A stretch of 64,000 nt of DNA from Anoxybacillus mongoliensis (GCF_014201515.1 NZ_JACHEQ010000010.1:1-64000), one strand, 5' to 3'. Shown: positions 15,545-26,544, numbered from the stretch's first letter. The notes: generated by a model not told the origin, from the letters alone. Program-made: numbers and translations.

Positions 15545-18500
15545 TTAAAACTCTCCCGTTTGTTGAAGTAAGCGATACAACATAACAGCTGATTCTGCCC
15601 TTGTTGCATTCGCTTTTGGCTTAAATACAAGTTTGCCGTTAACAACCGTACCGCGAATTAATTGTAAAGATGTGGCTAATTGAACATGTTCACGTGCATA
15701 CGGTGCAATCGTTGATTCATCAGCAAACGTAATCGGCTCATTACCCTTTGTATGTTGATTTTTGTACGCAAGCGCACGAACAAGCATCGTTGCCATTTGT
15801 TCCCGCGTAATGACATCATTCGGTTTAAAGAACCCTTTATTTCCTTGCACAATACCTGCACGATATGCAGCCTCAATGTATGGTGCAGCCCATGCCATCT
15901 GTGATGAAACATCTGTAAACACACCTTTGTATGTGGACGTTGGCAACTGCAATGCACGTGCAAGCAATACTGCAAATTGAGCGCGCGTGATCGCTTTGTT
16001 CGGCTCAAAATGATCTTTTGTCATACCTTGAATGACTGAGCGAGAAGCAAGGACTTCAATCTCGTCCTTAGCCCAAGCTAAGCGACTTGTCACATCATTA
16101 AACGTTTTATTTTGTTCTAACAAAGCAAACGTGCCGAATGCACGGAGTGAAACAACCAATTGTTTTTTCGATTTGTCGTACACACCGCCAACGTATTCAT
16201 AAGACTGACCGTTAAGGCGATATACAGCCGCTTTCCGAGAATCAACAGGCGTAGATGTGACGTTAAATGCGACTTTAATAGGCTCCTCACCTATTATATG
16301 TTGGCCATCTAATGTTTTAGCTGACAGTTCATATACAGGTGCAATGACCTTGCCTTCCGTCTCCTGCTTCACATCTTTGACACTTACGGATAGTTTTACA
16401 TCCGCTTTCGTAAATGATTTCAATACATCTTTAGCTAAAACGATAGTAGCTCCATTCATCTCGATCGACATAGATTTCCCGCTCGCTACCAACGCTTCAG
16501 CCAACTGTTTTGATACTTGTACGCTAAGTGTATGAACGCTTTGCTCTCCTTGTTTACGCTCCACAGCAATGTTTACTGTGTCAACGTTTTTCGCCATTTC
16601 TAACACACGCTCTGTAGATAGTTCAACCGTCTTCTCACCATTTTCAATGATTTCTTTACCAACATCAGTCGATGGAGCAGGTGTTGGTGCCGGACTTGGC
16701 GCCCCTCCTGAGCCTCCTCCTGGAGTTCCTGGAGTTGGTGTCGGGCTCGCTGGCTGTTGCTTTGTCGTAAAGGTGTACGTGTAATCGGTCATCGACTTGC
16801 CAGCATAATCTTTTACTTGTGAGTTGATCACTACTTCATATGTCGTACTATGTTTGAGTGGTGCATTTGGTTTAAAAGTAAATGATTGAACGAGTTTTTT
16901 CGTTCCATCTTCAATAAACCAACCGCTTTCACCCTTGCCATCTAGTAAACTATCATCCTTTTTACTTTCATCCGATTTGTAGCCGTTAAAGATGCGATCA
17001 TATGTGAACGTACCGGATACTTTTGTTTTTTGTCCGTTGTTTACTTCATATACGCTTACATATTGTTCAATAGATGCTTTGTCCATTAGACGATCGAATG
17101 TAACGTGTATGCTTGTATTCGTATCTACGTTTTCCCCACTTGCTGCAGGCGTTGCTGTCTCTACGCGCGGATTGCTTTGACGAACAAGTGGCACGTTCAA
17201 TTGTGTTTCCGCTGGCGGAACATCTACAATACGTGATATATACGTCTCATATCCTTCTTTTGAGAAGACAACACGCCATTTGCCACTAATAACGTCCCAA
17301 CCGTATCGTCCATTTTCATCTGTCACTTGCGGGTTCACTTGACCGTAAAATTCTGCATTCCATTTCACCCACTCATCCCCTTGAAGCTGTTGAACTTCCG
17401 CTGTTACACCTTCTAACCGATTGTCCATGCTACCTTCGAATACGTAACCTGACGGGTCAATCAACACAATAATTTGCATGAGTGGCAGACGGATTTCTTG
17501 CCCTTTCACTTTGAAAATGAGCTGTAACATTTGTTCACCGTACGAGCTCCAAGCGCCGAGTTTTGAACCGTCAAATGTAAATGTTTTTCCATCACTTTCT
17601 TTTTCCATTTTGTACTGCTCACCTAAAAACTCAATCCATGCTTCGTCAACTTCATCACTAAATACAATTTTTGTATTTAACGGTGTTTTTTCAACAACTG
17701 CAAATGAAGCAACGCCTGTATATGGATTAAGCGATACCGTTCCGTTCCATCCTGCAAATACTTCTGCCTTTTCCACTTTTGGAACAGATGCATCGTATTG
17801 AACAGTAGAAACGCTAGACATGTGCTGCTGACCATTCTCTTTTACAACAGCGTACAGCTGGAAGGACTCTTTTTCTTTTGTTACAGGTAACATTACTGTC
17901 GCAAACCACCAACGACCTTCTACTTTCGTTTCTGTTAACTTTTTCCCATCTGCATATACTTCAACAACGGCATTCGGTTTTGCTTTTCCGTATACTTTTA
18001 TTTGCTTCTCAGATGTTTGCGCTGGTGCTTGCATAGTGACAAACAATACGTTTGTCGTTACTGATAATTCGTCTCCATTTCCAACCTTCGCAACAACACG
18101 TACAAAATCATCCGCACTATCTTTCACTTTTACTTGGAAAGTAATAGATCCTGATTCACCAGCTTTTACTTTAGGAATGGTCACTTTACCGTCCGTTAAC
18201 GTCGCTTGCTGTCCATTTACAACGAGTGAGTTGCTGACAAGCTCCACATGACTCGGCAAAGTAAATGTGACAGGAACGTTCTCTTCTTCTGCAGTACCGT
18301 TATTTCGATACGTTAACTTATAGTCAATTGTTTTGCCTGGTACGACCGTGTCGACAGAGGCAACGAAGCGATTTCCTTCACCTACAAAGCTTCCTGTTCC
18401 TTTTGTAAATGTAAGCGTGACCGTTTGTGATTCGCTTTGAATATCAACTTCTTGTTCAAGTGTCTTTCCGTTATACCATGCTTCAAGTTTGTACATACCT

Positions 18501-21500
18501 GGTTGTAAGCCGCGAACTTTAAAATAGCCATCTTTATCGGTACGCGCCCAACCTGCATATTGTCCATCTTTATCGTATACATATACATACACATGTTTGA
18601 GTGGCTTGGCTCCTTCGTACACACGTCCATCAATGTACTTTGCTTTCTCTAACGTAATGGTACCAAGATCAAGCGTGTCACCTTCACTTGCTCCAGCAAC
18701 AGTCTCTCTCTTTTCGACATAATCGGTTGCTGAGACGACATATGTGATTTTTTCATTTGTGTTTAATCCTTTAATTGTAAATGTACCATCCTCTGCAAAT
18801 GATACGTAGCCATAGCTGCTATCCGTATATGCATACATCCACACATTTGTCATTTTGTCGTAATCAGCAATTTTTCCTGTCACTGTCAATCCTTTATCGA
18901 GTGTGATCACTACATCGTGCTGATCTTTTGTAATATCTACTTTTTGTTCTTTCGCAATATACCCAGGTACACTTGTATATAACGAATAACCATCTGCAAC
19001 AACGACATTTGGAATTGTTACACTACCATCTTCGTTATATTCAACTGGGTATGTCGAATGGTAAAAACCAAGATCGTAATTCGATGTGCGATATACGTCA
19101 TATTGGTATAAATAAAAATACGCATTCGGTTCTGTAATGACATTTCCGTCTCTATCTTTAAACGTTAGCTTTACATCAACGACTTCGATTTCTTTTTTGT
19201 TTAATGTGAATACAATTGGCTCTTTTACATAATTGTGCTCTGGATCAATCGTGACCTTTGTTTTCAACGTTTCGTACAACCCATTTCCGTACACAGTCAA
19301 CTTATACTCCCCAGCTGGTACACGTTTTAAAGCACGACCATCCCAAGAAACGAACTGCCCTTTTTGATTAATGTATCCACTAAACCATGCACGATCGTTA
19401 TACATGTCAACATATAAACGATCAGATACTGCCTGTCCATGTTGATCAACAAAATGAATGCGCACTTCTTGTGGTAAATGAATGGTTACTTGCTCTTTTT
19501 GTCCGTACTGCAATTGAATCGTTGAAACAGCGTAATTCCATTCTTTTCCGTCGTAAATATCGATACTGTAAAATCCCTTTGGCAACCCTTCAAGCGTAAA
19601 CGTACCGTCGGATTGAATAGACGCTGTGTATGCACCAATTTGCACTTTTCCTTTTGTTAATGGCTCACCGTTTGCACGTACGTTCCCTTCAACAGTTGCC
19701 CCAACGTACTTTCCAATGTACTCTGTTAATTCGTTTGTCTTTTGTCCTTTTCCGTCTGTAATAAATGCAACAACTTTATCAACGAACCTCATGCCTTGTT
19801 CAATTGGGAACACTCCAACGTATACTTTTCGTTCCGCATTGTACGTTAAATTAACTTCTTTTTGTTTCCCGTCATAATATATAACCGCTGTTGCTTTGTA
19901 ACCTTCTTTGTATGAACCATATAACTCAATATTCATGTTCTTTCCAATTTTTAAATAACCTTGTTCTGTTTGAACTTGCAATGTCGTCGCAATAAATTCT
20001 TCCGTTTTCCATTCAGCGATCGTATCACTACTATTTCCGATTTGGTCGACGGCAACGACTTTAAAACGATATGTCGTATTTGGCAACAGAGGTGAATAAC
20101 GATACTCTTGACGATTCAAGCCAGACTTCAGTGTTTGCCACTCCCCGCCATTCACTTGAAGCAAGACATTATAATAAGCGACGTCTTTATCTTCATTCCA
20201 ACTTACAACGAGTTCGTTATTTTCTTCTTTGATCGTCACTTCAGGCTTTGCTGGCGGTGTCGTATCAACTGTAATCGTTACAGGTTTTGATGATTGTTCA
20301 CTATCTGATACAACTAATGAATATGTGCCATCTGCTAGTTCCAACTCAGCTGAGAAACGTCCTGTGGCATCTGATTTTGTTTTTACAGATGTAATTACTT
20401 CTTCTCCTTGTTTTGCTTGTACCGTTAAATCGATATTCGCCTTGGCATATCCATGAATGTAAATTTTATTATCATCCCCACGAACAAACGAGCCATCTTG
20501 TGGCGAAACGATGACTGGTGCTGTATTTTCAGAAACAGTAAACGACGTATATGCTCTTTCACCTGTTCCTGTCGCCAACTCAACTTGATATACGCCTGTG
20601 ACTGCTTGATTTAACGTAAACGATGTGGTGATCGAACCATCTGTTTGAATATCTGCATCGTTCCATTGATACGTATATACAACGTCATTTGTTGGAGATG
20701 TGACTTTTAACGTTGGTTTCATCCCGTAGCCTGCTTGACCTTTTTTACGTACGTAACCGTTTAACTTCACTTCACTATTTGGTGAGTAAATAGTTTGGTC
20801 TGTTTGAATATGAACTTCTTTTTCCGGAACAGGTTGTGTCGTTCCATCTGATACCGTAAACTTCTTTTTCCAGTATATATTGTTTCCATCTGGAAGTTGG
20901 AGATCGTAATATGCTACATATGTACCATTTGGTAAGTTAGGTACTCGAATATGGGCATAATCGACCACAACATACTTCTTCTCAAACTCGATTTCTTGCC
21001 ATTGTTCATTTACAATACGAATAGCTGGCTCAATATTTTTATACACGCCATTCGTTTTCTGTTGAATGCTTCTTAGCTTAAAATCACCTTGACGCACATC
21101 TGCTTTTAAGGAAATAGACGTACCGTTCGAACTATCTTTCCAGTAAGATACATCTGTACTTTCTAATACAGGTTGACCGGCAACCGATAACGTACGAGAT
21201 GTTGTAAAATCAAGATTAATAGGTAACAAATTGTATACATATCCCTCACTACCAACTACATTAAAAGCAGCATACCTGTATTGATCAGATGTCACATACA
21301 CATGAGAAATAGCTTCTCCATTCAAATCAACATGTACAGCACTAGATTGTTTTTCACGCATAAACACAAACGAATCTAATTTTTTATCACCCTCTATTTC
21401 AATCTTTGAGACATTATGAAATGCATCCTCAAATGACAATACACGATGTTCTCCATTTACTTCGAATTGTTTGTATACAACATAGCCGTTATTTTCATTA

Positions 21501-22057
21501 TCAAATCCTCGATAGCTAACTGTCATCTTTTGTGGGCGAACGAATACTTTTTTAGTGTCATATGCATAAACTGTAAAATCTCCGTATGTTGTTGATAAGT
21601 AATACTCAGCCGAAGCTTCTTTAGTAACCGGAGTACCTTCTCCTGTCACTTGAACGGGTACAAGATCCGTTGGCAAAGATAATTTTTCTCCTTCAAGTAA
21701 TGCTTTAAGTTGTTCGTATGTCAATTTTCTTGTATCCGCATATACAGCATATTCATTTTGTTCATTTTTCATATCGATAGAGAAACTTAGTTCATACGTT
21801 AAACCTGGTTTTAGTTTGTCAACAGGAATAACTAAATTCGCCTGATCTTGCTCACCATCCAGCCATTCCCAAAAAGAATAAGTATCTCCTTCTTTATAAC
21901 CGACTAACCAACCATCTGCTTCCCATACTGCTTTATATCCTTCAGGCAGTTCAATTTGAATCGTTTTCTTCTCCTCTTGCGCATATACCGCAATAGAAGG
22001 GGCAAAAGACGAGAAAATAAGTAAGATTGCTAATAGCGTATATAACGCTTTCCTCAC
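15545..22057 (-). CDS. Giant modular SLH surface protein (2170 aa)
   Basis: An exported protein starting at GTG 22057 with AAGGAGGAA upstream and a signal ending near IAVYA. Modules visible in order: an N-terminal region of about 400 residues; Ig-like domains including the YTYQWNDADIQ module; FN3-like; several carboxypeptidase-regulatory/prealbumin-like domains (PNGKPLTKGKVQIGAY-type and GLNTNEKITYVVSATDY-type, residues about 780-1210); a DUF11-like domain (VPVTFTLPSHVELV); more Ig-like; and a Big_5-like domain (NVDTNTSIHVTFDRLMD). A PTPTPGTPGGG linker, a pre-SLH beta domain and three SLH repeats (about 1985-2168) follow. No catalytic site was found. It resembles a long adhesin or structural S-layer-associated fibre. 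Confidence 0.88.
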   Translation of the reverse strand: MRKALYTLLAILLIFSSFAPSIAVYAQEEKKTIQIELPEGYKAVWEADGWLVGYKEGDTYSFWEWLDGEQDQANLVIPVDKLKPGLTYELSFSIDMKNEQNEYAVYADTRKLTYEQLKALLEGEKLSLPTDLVPVQVTGEGTPVTKEASAEYYLSTTYGDFTVYAYDTKKVFVRPQKMTVSYRGFDNENNGYVVYKQFEVNGEHRVLSFEDAFHNVSKIEIEGDKKLDSFVFMREKQSSAVHVDLNGEAISHVYVTSDQYRYAAFNVVGSEGYVYNLLPINLDFTTSRTLSVAGQPVLESTDVSYWKDSSNGTSISLKADVRQGDFKLRSIQQKTNGVYKNIEPAIRIVNEQWQEIEFEKKYVVVDYAHIRVPNLPNGTYVAYYDLQLPDGNNIYWKKKFTVSDGTTQPVPEKEVHIQTDQTIYSPNSEVKLNGYVRKKGQAGYGMKPTLKVTSPTNDVVYTYQWNDADIQTDGSITTSFTLNQAVTGVYQVELATGTGERAYTSFTVSENTAPVIVSPQDGSFVRGDDNKIYIHGYAKANIDLTVQAKQGEEVITSVKTKSDATGRFSAELELADGTYSLVVSDSEQSSKPVTITVDTTPPAKPEVTIKEENNELVVSWNEDKDVAYYNVLLQVNGGEWQTLKSGLNRQEYRYSPLLPNTTYRFKVVAVDQIGNSSDTIAEWKTEEFIATTLQVQTEQGYLKIGKNMNIELYGSYKEGYKATAVIYYDGKQKEVNLTYNAERKVYVGVFPIEQGMRFVDKVVAFITDGKGQKTNELTEYIGKYVGATVEGNVRANGEPLTKGKVQIGAYTASIQSDGTFTLEGLPKGFYSIDIYDGKEWNYAVSTIQLQYGQKEQVTIHLPQEVRIHFVDQHGQAVSDRLYVDMYNDRAWFSGYINQKGQFVSWDGRALKRVPAGEYKLTVYGNGLYETLKTKVTIDPEHNYVKEPIVFTLNKKEIEVVDVKLTFKDRDGNVITEPNAYFYLYQYDVYRTSNYDLGFYHSTYPVEYNEDGSVTIPNVVVADGYSLYTSVPGYIAKEQKVDITKDQHDVVITLDKGLTVTGKIADYDKMTNVWMYAYTDSSYGYVSFAEDGTFTIKGLNTNEKITYVVSATDYVEKRETVAGASEGDTLDLGTITLEKAKYIDGRVYEGAKPLKHVYVYVYDKDGQYAGWARTDKDGYFKVRGLQPGMYKLEAWYNGKTLEQEVDIQSESQTVTLTFTKGTGSFVGEGNRFVASVDTVVPGKTIDYKLTYRNNGTAEEENVPVTFTLPSHVELVSNSLVVNGQQATLTDGKVTIPKVKAGESGSITFQVKVKDSADDFVRVVAKVGNGDELSVTTNVLFVTMQAPAQTSEKQIKVYGKAKPNAVVEVYADGKKLTETKVEGRWWFATVMLPVTKEKESFQLYAVVKENGQQHMSSVSTVQYDASVPKVEKAEVFAGWNGTVSLNPYTGVASFAVVEKTPLNTKIVFSDEVDEAWIEFLGEQYKMEKESDGKTFTFDGSKLGAWSSYGEQMLQLIFKVKGQEIRLPLMQIIVLIDPSGYVFEGSMDNRLEGVTAEVQQLQGDEWVKWNAEFYGQVNPQVTDENGRYGWDVISGKWRVVFSKEGYETYISRIVDVPPAETQLNVPLVRQSNPRVETATPAASGENVDTNTSIHVTFDRLMDKASIEQYVSVYEVNNGQKTKVSGTFTYDRIFNGYKSDESKKDDSLLDGKGESGWFIEDGTKKLVQSFTFKPNAPLKHSTTYEVVINSQVKDYAGKSMTDYTYTFTTKQQPASPTPTPGTPGGGSGGAPSPAPTPAPSTDVGKEIIENGEKTVELSTERVLEMAKNVDTVNIAVERKQGEQSVHTLSVQVSKQLAEALVASGKSMSIEMNGATIVLAKDVLKSFTKADVKLSVSVKDVKQETEGKVIAPVYELSAKTLDGQHIIGEEPIKVAFNVTSTPVDSRKAAVYRLNGQSYEYVGGVYDKSKKQLVVSLRAFGTFALLEQNKTFNDVTSRLAWAKDEIEVLASRSVIQGMTKDHFEPNKAITRAQFAVLLARALQLPTSTYKGVFTDVSSQMAWAAPYIEAAYRAGIVQGNKGFFKPNDVITREQMATMLVRALAYKNQHTKGNEPITFADESTIAPYAREHVQLATSLQLIRGTVVNGKLVFKPKANATRAESAVMLYRLLQQTGEF

Positions 22058-22080
22058 TGCGACATTCCTCCTTACTTTAG

Positions 22081-22104
22081 TGAGGAGGGGAAAGACCCCT
22101 CCTT
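22081..22104. terminator. Hairpin between the PA-domain subtilase and the giant SLH gene
   Basis: GGAGGGG pairs with CCCCTCC around an AAAGA loop. On the minus strand no U-run follows, so it is more likely a processing or attenuation hairpin than a full terminator. The next ribosome site (AAGGAGG) starts about 13 bases beyond. Confidence 0.45.
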
Positions 22105-25100
22105 TATTCTACTTGGAATTGAACTTTGTCTTTGTTCGCTTCCGCCATTGCCTTTTGATCCCATCCTGACCAAACGAATGCTTCTACTGTATATGTCCCT
22201 TTCGCGAGAGATGAAAGTGGCAATTGCATGCCAAGACCGTTTGTTCGTTGCGGATCAAGTTGATCGATCGTTAGGAAAGCACGTCCAACGACGCGGCGAT
22301 TTGCATCAAGTACTTGTAAAATAACAAGCGGTTTGACTGGCGCATATTCTAAGTTTTGGACGCGCGCCATGACATAAGCAGAACTAGATTGATTAAACGA
22401 TGATTGTTCTTCACCGTTTTCATTTAACACTTTCACTGCTTCAATAAGCGTTTCGTAGTTGTATACAACGAATGTATTGACTTTTGAATCAACGAGCTTT
22501 CCTTCTGCATCGTATGCCTCAAACGTCACAGTATATGTGCCGTTCATCGCATCTTGTCCCACTTGATAAGAGTACGAGTACTGTTGCCCTACTTGTTCTG
22601 GAAGTTGTTGTTCCTCGCCCATTGGATTTTTCACTTTTACTTTCCACGTCACTTCTTCGTTTGCGTATGCACTGAACCATGCTGGACGGTTTGTGCTAAC
22701 AAATTGGTTTGGTTGTACATACGTTTCTGTAATCTCTACTTTTGGTGGCTGTTCTCCTTCTGCTAGACGATAAATCGATATAACTTTTTGTGTTACATGA
22801 CCACCGAGATCTTTTAATGTAAGCACAAATGTATTGAGCCCTTCTTCTAACTGCAACTCTTGTGTATACGTATGTTCATAATCTTTCATAACAAATGGGC
22901 TTTCAAAATCTACCCCATAAGCAAAATCGTCGTCTACATAAAATTGCATATGGCGGTAATTATCTTTTAATTTCACTTGCAAGTTAAACTTGTCCACATC
23001 ATGTGTGACATACTTCGGCACACGTTCTACAAATTCGATTTCCCCTGGTGTTGAGTCAACAAACACCGTACGGTTAATCGTAATCGATTGACCTTTTTCA
23101 TCGGTCGCTGTTACTTGAATATCTTGAACACCGTCATGTTCAAATGACACAACCGTCGAGAAATATTTTCCAATCATTCCGTCATAACCTACATTTACTT
23201 TTTTCCCGTTGACAGTCACATCGACATTTGACACATCACTAATTGCCCCAAAAACATGTACATCTCTTGAACCATACGCACTAAGTGGCTCCGGTGAGAA
23301 TAACAAAATGACTGGTGCTTCTTCATCCGCTACGACCGTTGAAGCAAAATTGACGTTTCCAGCGTAGTCAATCGCAGCTACCGTTACTTCCGCGTTTGTG
23401 TAAACTTGTGGAAGTTCTACGCTTGTTTTTTCTTTTGACAACAACGTTTCACCTGCAATCGATTCACCGTTGACAAACACATCATAGCCAGCGATGCCCG
23501 CACCATGTTCAATGGCTTCCCATGAAATTGTATTTGTTTCTTCATCATAATTAACTGATAAAGTCGGTGCTACCGTATCAACGAGAACTGGAATTTTCTT
23601 CGACTGCCAACGTGCATTCGGATAGTCGATGACTGCTTTCAGTTCATACGCATATTCTCCATCTGGAACAACATGAAATTTTGCTGTTCCATCCCATAGG
23701 CGACCGTCCATGTAAGAGAATGGTGGTTCATAACCTGCATCAAAGAAATTTTTCCGTACGTTGTTTTCAGATTTAATACGGCGAAGTTGTTTTCCACCTT
23801 TTAAAATGTTGTATTGTACTTCCTTTGCATTGCGTAAAAATGTTGGCAGTGGCTGAATTTGATCCATAAAACCGTCGCCGTTTGGAGAAAATGCATACTT
23901 TCCTTCTTCATTTGGCATTAAAAACGATGTCGTTTCATCCATCATCGTTGACCATCCGTAAAATGATGCTTCCCCAAGATCGGCAATGCCATCAAAAATA
24001 TTCGGTTCATCCCAATGGCCGTAAAAACCAACATATGGGATCGTTAAATCTGGTTTTGTTTCATTTTTCAATTGCACAAATCCTTCAACAAAAATATTTT
24101 CATGAAGTTCTTTCGCCCCAGCAGTTGTTGGGATTTTCGCGTTTGATAAATCAATTTTGATAGAAAATCGTTTTTGACCGTTCGCTGGCACTGTAATGCG
24201 ATCGTATTCTTTTGTAATGACCGCACCTTCTATATGGCGTGCAGCTAAAGCGTTATAATTTCCGTCTACAAGATCGGTTAACGCACTCGCTTTCACGTCA
24301 TATGTGACATCTTCGTTTGACATGTTATATGCCGTAAATGTCATTTTAATTGACTTCTCTGTAAAGTCACCAAGTTCGACCTTCGCTTCACCTGTTGATG
24401 TATTGACGACGTATACTGGCGTTGTAACCGCTGCATACGTTTGCATCATTCCAGCACCTTGGCGACGTGGCGAGAATGGATAACCTTCTTGATCCGTAAT
24501 TACATTCGCTGTATTCATTAGTAAAATTTTTGCTAATTTTGCGCGCTCTTTCGTTCCCATATTCGGGAATTGTTCTTTTAAATGTTGCATCACAAGCGCT
24601 GCACCACCTGCCACATGTGGTGCTGCCATCGATGTTCCACTCATATATCCATATTTATTATTTTGGAGTGTCGAATAAATGTTTCCGCCTGGCGCAGAAA
24701 TTTCAGGCTTCAACTGTAAACTTGGCGTCGTTCCCCATGACGTAAAGTCTGTCATTCGTCCCATTTCTGGATCTTCGGTTTGATCTTTGACTGCAAAGTT
24801 GACTTGAAGCGAACCACCAGCATTAGCAATCAGCTGCTCTAATGCTTGTCCATCTTCTGTTTGAATTTTCATAAATGGAATGAGATCCCATCCACCTTGA
24901 TCTTTGTAAAAGTTCGGGTTGCCGTTATTGTAAACAATAATACCAATCGCTCCGGCTTCCTTAGCATTCATTGTTTTTTCATAAAATGAAATCTTCCCGC
25001 GCTTAACAAGGACAACTTTTCCCTTTACATCCATTCCATCATAATCTTCAACAAAGCCATACGCACCACCAAGGGAAACTAACTCAACTGACTCATCACC

Positions 25101-26393
25101 AAACGCTTTCACCCAATTATCTGCCCCATAACCTACAAATTGATCGTCACCAATATTGACAAATGTTTCATATAAATATCTTTCATTCCCTGTAGCTGCA
25201 ACTTGAAGGGCATTTGCTGCTAACCCCGGAGCACCAACTGTTCCGATATCAGGGTTTTCAGCAAACGGATTGCCAAATCCATAAGCAAAGTGACCCGAGT
25301 TACCTGCTGATACAGATACGACAATACCATTTTCTGTTGCACGTGCAATTGCTTCACTTGCCATATCTTGTTCATTATAAAACGCAGCTGCACTTCCTAA
25401 ACTCATGTTAATAACGTCTGCACCGAGTTTAATCGCATCGTCAATAGCCGCTACATACACATCGTCATATGTATATGCATACATCGGATCGTTACTAAAC
25501 ACTTTCATGGCTAACACTTGTGCTTCTGGTGCAACACCAGAAATTTGACCGTTTGCCGCAGCTGTGCCAGCTACGTGCATGCCATGCATAGAAGCTGCTG
25601 GACCAAGATCGCGAATTTCGTCTGTTTTATCGAAGTAGTTATATCCGTACGGCACTTTTTCTGTGAAGTATTTTCCTGGGAGGTGATGTTCACTAGCAAT
25701 TTGTTCAACTTCATCTTTTGTTAATGCTTCTTCCGTTGTTTCACTTAATTTCATATCTTGATGAGATGGATCAATACCTGTGTCAATAATCGCAATGACA
25801 GTACCTTCACCACGCAACTGTGCATCTACCCATGTTGCTTGTGATTGAATAAATTGATGGCTTGTTTTCATATTTGGCATCGGCTGTGGACGTTCATAGG
25901 CGTTGACAAGATGAACAGCTTTGACCGATGGCAAACTTTGAATTTTTTCAATATCACCATATTGTACTTCTGTACTGAACCCGTTTACGACCGTTGTAAA
26001 CGATTGTTCAACGTCTACATCAACACCAGATTGTTGAATTTGTTGCAACGCTTCTTTTTGTTTTTGTTCCGCTTGTTTTTCAAGCTGCTCTCGCGTTTGT
26101 TCTGATAAGTCTTTATACAACTTACCTTGCTCTGTGGCATATTGAAGCGGTGTTTTTCCTTCCACCTCAACAACAACACGTACGTTGTCTGTTTCTTTCC
26201 ACTCTACTTTTTGTGGAAGTTTTTTTAATTGCTTCTCTAGCTTTTTTTGCACAAGCTCTCGCTGCAATTTGCTAGAAGATGAGACAACCGATGTTGGTGA
26301 ATGGGACGACTCATTCGCCCAAGCACCTCCGGCGAACATACTTGCCATTAACACCGTTGTCGTCATGACACTAAAAGGCTTTTTCCACTTCAC
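22104..26393 (-). CDS. Large secreted subtilase with PA domain (lactocepin/Vpr-like)
   Basis: A 1429-aa secreted S8 protease. Order: signal (1-26); inhibitor I9-like propeptide (about 60-160); S8 domain with D in VIAIIDTGIDPSHQD, H in MHGMHVAGTAA and S in GTSMAAPHVAGGAAL; a PA insert between His and Ser (about 420-530, KGKVVLVKRGKISFYEK); then Fn3-like and several Ig-like domains. One stretch, YAFSPNGDGFMDQI, is of the C-terminal adhesion type. No SLH repeats are present, unlike its neighbours, so it is probably released or held by other contacts. Start: GTG at 26393 with GGGAGAGG upstream. Confidence 0.9.
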   Translation of the reverse strand: MKWKKPFSVMTTTVLMASMFAGGAWANESSHSPTSVVSSSSKLQRELVQKKLEKQLKKLPQKVEWKETDNVRVVVEVEGKTPLQYATEQGKLYKDLSEQTREQLEKQAEQKQKEALQQIQQSGVDVDVEQSFTTVVNGFSTEVQYGDIEKIQSLPSVKAVHLVNAYERPQPMPNMKTSHQFIQSQATWVDAQLRGEGTVIAIIDTGIDPSHQDMKLSETTEEALTKDEVEQIASEHHLPGKYFTEKVPYGYNYFDKTDEIRDLGPAASMHGMHVAGTAAANGQISGVAPEAQVLAMKVFSNDPMYAYTYDDVYVAAIDDAIKLGADVINMSLGSAAAFYNEQDMASEAIARATENGIVVSVSAGNSGHFAYGFGNPFAENPDIGTVGAPGLAANALQVAATGNERYLYETFVNIGDDQFVGYGADNWVKAFGDESVELVSLGGAYGFVEDYDGMDVKGKVVLVKRGKISFYEKTMNAKEAGAIGIIVYNNGNPNFYKDQGGWDLIPFMKIQTEDGQALEQLIANAGGSLQVNFAVKDQTEDPEMGRMTDFTSWGTTPSLQLKPEISAPGGNIYSTLQNNKYGYMSGTSMAAPHVAGGAALVMQHLKEQFPNMGTKERAKLAKILLMNTANVITDQEGYPFSPRRQGAGMMQTYAAVTTPVYVVNTSTGEAKVELGDFTEKSIKMTFTAYNMSNEDVTYDVKASALTDLVDGNYNALAARHIEGAVITKEYDRITVPANGQKRFSIKIDLSNAKIPTTAGAKELHENIFVEGFVQLKNETKPDLTIPYVGFYGHWDEPNIFDGIADLGEASFYGWSTMMDETTSFLMPNEEGKYAFSPNGDGFMDQIQPLPTFLRNAKEVQYNILKGGKQLRRIKSENNVRKNFFDAGYEPPFSYMDGRLWDGTAKFHVVPDGEYAYELKAVIDYPNARWQSKKIPVLVDTVAPTLSVNYDEETNTISWEAIEHGAGIAGYDVFVNGESIAGETLLSKEKTSVELPQVYTNAEVTVAAIDYAGNVNFASTVVADEEAPVILLFSPEPLSAYGSRDVHVFGAISDVSNVDVTVNGKKVNVGYDGMIGKYFSTVVSFEHDGVQDIQVTATDEKGQSITINRTVFVDSTPGEIEFVERVPKYVTHDVDKFNLQVKLKDNYRHMQFYVDDDFAYGVDFESPFVMKDYEHTYTQELQLEEGLNTFVLTLKDLGGHVTQKVISIYRLAEGEQPPKVEITETYVQPNQFVSTNRPAWFSAYANEEVTWKVKVKNPMGEEQQLPEQVGQQYSYSYQVGQDAMNGTYTVTFEAYDAEGKLVDSKVNTFVVYNYETLIEAVKVLNENGEEQSSFNQSSSAYVMARVQNLEYAPVKPLVILQVLDANRRVVGRAFLTIDQLDPQRTNGLGMQLPLSSLAKGTYTVEAFVWSGWDQKAMAEANKDKVQFQVE

Positions 26394-26453
26394 TTTTTCC
26401 TCTCCCTTCTGTAATGGAAAAATAAAGTTATAAAACTATAAAATACATAAAAT

Positions 26454-26498
26454 ATTATAATATTCTTGTTTTTCTATTTCCTTATCAAAAATTCGACA
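26454..26498 (-). promoter_or_regulatory. Promoter region with Spo0A-like box before the PA-domain subtilase
   Basis: A -10 element TATAAT (plus ATTATA 26454-26459) lacks a good -35. A TGTCGAA heptamer (plus TTCGACA 26492-26498) sits about 45-50 bases upstream of the expected start point. That geometry suits an activator-dependent promoter. The Spo0A assignment is inference from the heptamer only. Confidence 0.4.
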
Positions 26499-26515
26499 TT
26501 TTCCGACATAAAGAA

Positions 26516-26536
26516 AGACCTCCACATCGGAGGCCT
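26516..26536 (-). terminator. Terminator of the amylopullulanase gene
   Basis: On the minus strand AGGCCTCC pairs with GGAGGTCT (one G-U) around a 5-base loop, followed by TTCTTT. Confidence 0.7.
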
Positions 26537-26544
26537 CCCTTTAG

